Assembly: GCA_964605205.1 (NCBI GenBank)
Contig: CAZSBL010000091.1
Coordinates: 1 to 13,969, forward strand
Reading direction: 5' to 3'
From: JAWVYT01 sp964605205
GTDB lineage: Bacteria; Gemmatimonadota; Gemmatimonadetes; Longimicrobiales; RSA9
Length of the DNA stretch: 13,969 nucleotides
The notes beneath the pieces were generated by a model. It did not search any database. It was not told the origin of the DNA and saw only the letters and a program-made list of their open reading frames with translations. Made by a program: the position numbers and the translations under genes. How positions within the stretch are numbered: the stretch's first letter is position 1; each line of letters begins with the position of its first letter. Of this stretch, positions 13,473 through 13,969 are shown piece after piece.

Positions 13473-13740
13473 CTCCGAATCTGTTGATGAAAGCGATGGG
13501 GCGGGGATAGGAACAGCCTTTCACACCGGAATCCGCGGGAGGCGCGGAAAGACAGCACGCGGAAACGTGCTCGTGCCGCAGGTCGGGTTCACCGCAACGG
13601 ACGCGACGGCAAGCAGGATTCACCTCGGCGACGCGGCGAACGCGATGAGGTCGGCGAGCCGAGACCCCATCGGATTCCGGCCTCGCGCCGCAGGTCGGGA
13701 CCCGCCGCGAGGTCTCTTCCCAGCTTTCTTCTGCTGTTTT

Positions 13741-13794
13741 CGTCGCGTCGTCGCGTCGTCGCGGTGAACTGGCAGTTCGTCGCGCCCGTCGCGG
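13741..13794. repeat. 8-bp tandem repeat with adjoining imperfect hairpin
   Basis: Three consecutive 8-mers, CGTCGCGT twice and then CGTCGCGG, occupy 13741-13764. GAACTGGCAGTTC (13766-13778) follows as a small hairpin, flanked by more CGTCGCG words at 13778-13794. Read on the minus strand, 13741-13768 closely resembles the plus strand at 13588-13609 (TTCACCGC then ACG-rich), so this is an inverted pair of related repeats. Confidence 0.6.
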
Positions 13795-13927
13795 TGGGAT
13801 TCGTGCGGTTTCCCGGACGGACGGCCGCGTGCCGTCCTGATTCCTGCCCCGCCCGGCATGGCCGCCTGGCGCTGGAATCCCAGCTCTGCACGTCAACAAT
13901 TGCGGCGAAGAGCCTTACAGTCTTTTC

Positions 13928-13969
13928 CGGTGAGGCAGCGCGGCCGGCGGGGGCGGCATGCCGGCGAGG
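13928..13969 (+). repeat. Type B dispersed repeat, copy 2 (reaches window end)
   Basis: It runs from CGGTGAGGCAGCGCGG to CATGCCGGCGAGG and matches 162-201 in the same orientation with few differences. The window ends inside or at the end of this copy, so its full length cannot be judged. Confidence 0.65.

Larger units (their letters stand above)
13060..13969. other. Non-coding region upstream of dnaK
   Basis: I see no credible gene in these 910 bases. The open frames on both strands are Arg/Pro/Ala-rich, lack domains and run across repeats. The part next to dnaK (13060-13390) holds the leader, the sigma-54-like promoter and several inverted repeats. The rest holds type A copy 3, a duplicated 13-mer GCCGCAGGTCGGG (13575-13587 and 13687-13699), an inverted pair of related CG-rich segments (13588-13609 and 13741-13768), and type B copy 2 at the right edge. 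Confidence 0.65.

Noticed and set aside
13049..13899. Open frames on both strands in the region upstream of dnaK
   Set aside because: Arg/Pro/Ser-rich products crossing repeats and palindromes, no domains and no convincing ribosome sites.

Overview
The window is GC-rich bacterial chromosome carrying housekeeping genes. All ten protein genes are intact, and they are flanked on both sides by non-coding, repeat-rich DNA (about 1-526 and 13060-13969). The source looks like a Gram-negative, diderm-type bacterium, given an HtrA-type periplasmic protease with a signal peptide and a lipoprotein. High GC, moderately acidic proteins and the build of the sigma-54 activator (a helix plus acidic linker between the AAA+ and Fis domains, ending in RTLYRKIKEY) suggest the FCB assemblage, most likely Gemmatimonadota. 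That placement is inference; no 16S rRNA or phylogenetic marker was tested.

Layout. (1) 1-526: a 25-bp tandem repeat cut by the window edge, two copies of a dispersed repeat built on four GCGGAG words (type A), one copy of a second repeat (type B), and a putative argF promoter. (2) 527-4628, plus strand, tightly packed with overlapping or near-overlapping ends: argF (ornithine carbamoyltransferase), gcvT (glycine-cleavage T protein), a mogA/moaB-type molybdopterin adenylyltransferase, and a sigma-54 activator whose N-terminal receiver has lost its phosphorylation residues. (3) 9103-4603, minus strand: tig, clpP, clpX, engB (yihA) and an unrecognised lipoprotein, one probable operon with a putative sigma-70 promoter at 9189-9218. 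It meets the plus-strand operon tail to tail with a 26-bp overlap. (4) tRNA-Leu(UAG) at 9234-9317, minus. (5) An htrA/degP-type protease (minus) with a putative promoter. (6) dnaK (minus) with a terminator-like bulged hairpin behind it. (7) 13060-13969: dnaK leader and upstream region, then a third type A copy, other short repeats and a second type B copy.

The minus-strand half is a protein quality-control block: DnaK, HtrA, trigger factor, ClpP and ClpX lie in one run, interrupted only by a tRNA. The plus-strand half links amino-acid and one-carbon metabolism, molybdenum cofactor synthesis and a regulator by tight packing rather than by an obvious shared pathway.

The most interesting observation is a near-perfect sigma-54 (-24/-12) promoter, TGGCAC-N5-TTGCA, on the minus strand about 100 bp upstream of dnaK, followed further upstream by several inverted repeats. 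No CIRCE or sigma-32-like element was seen there. Together with the pseudo-receiver sigma-54 activator 9 kb away, it raises the possibility that dnaK is under sigma-54 control here. The promoter match is read directly; the link to that activator is hypothesis. I found no defence system, prophage, CRISPR array or transposase.
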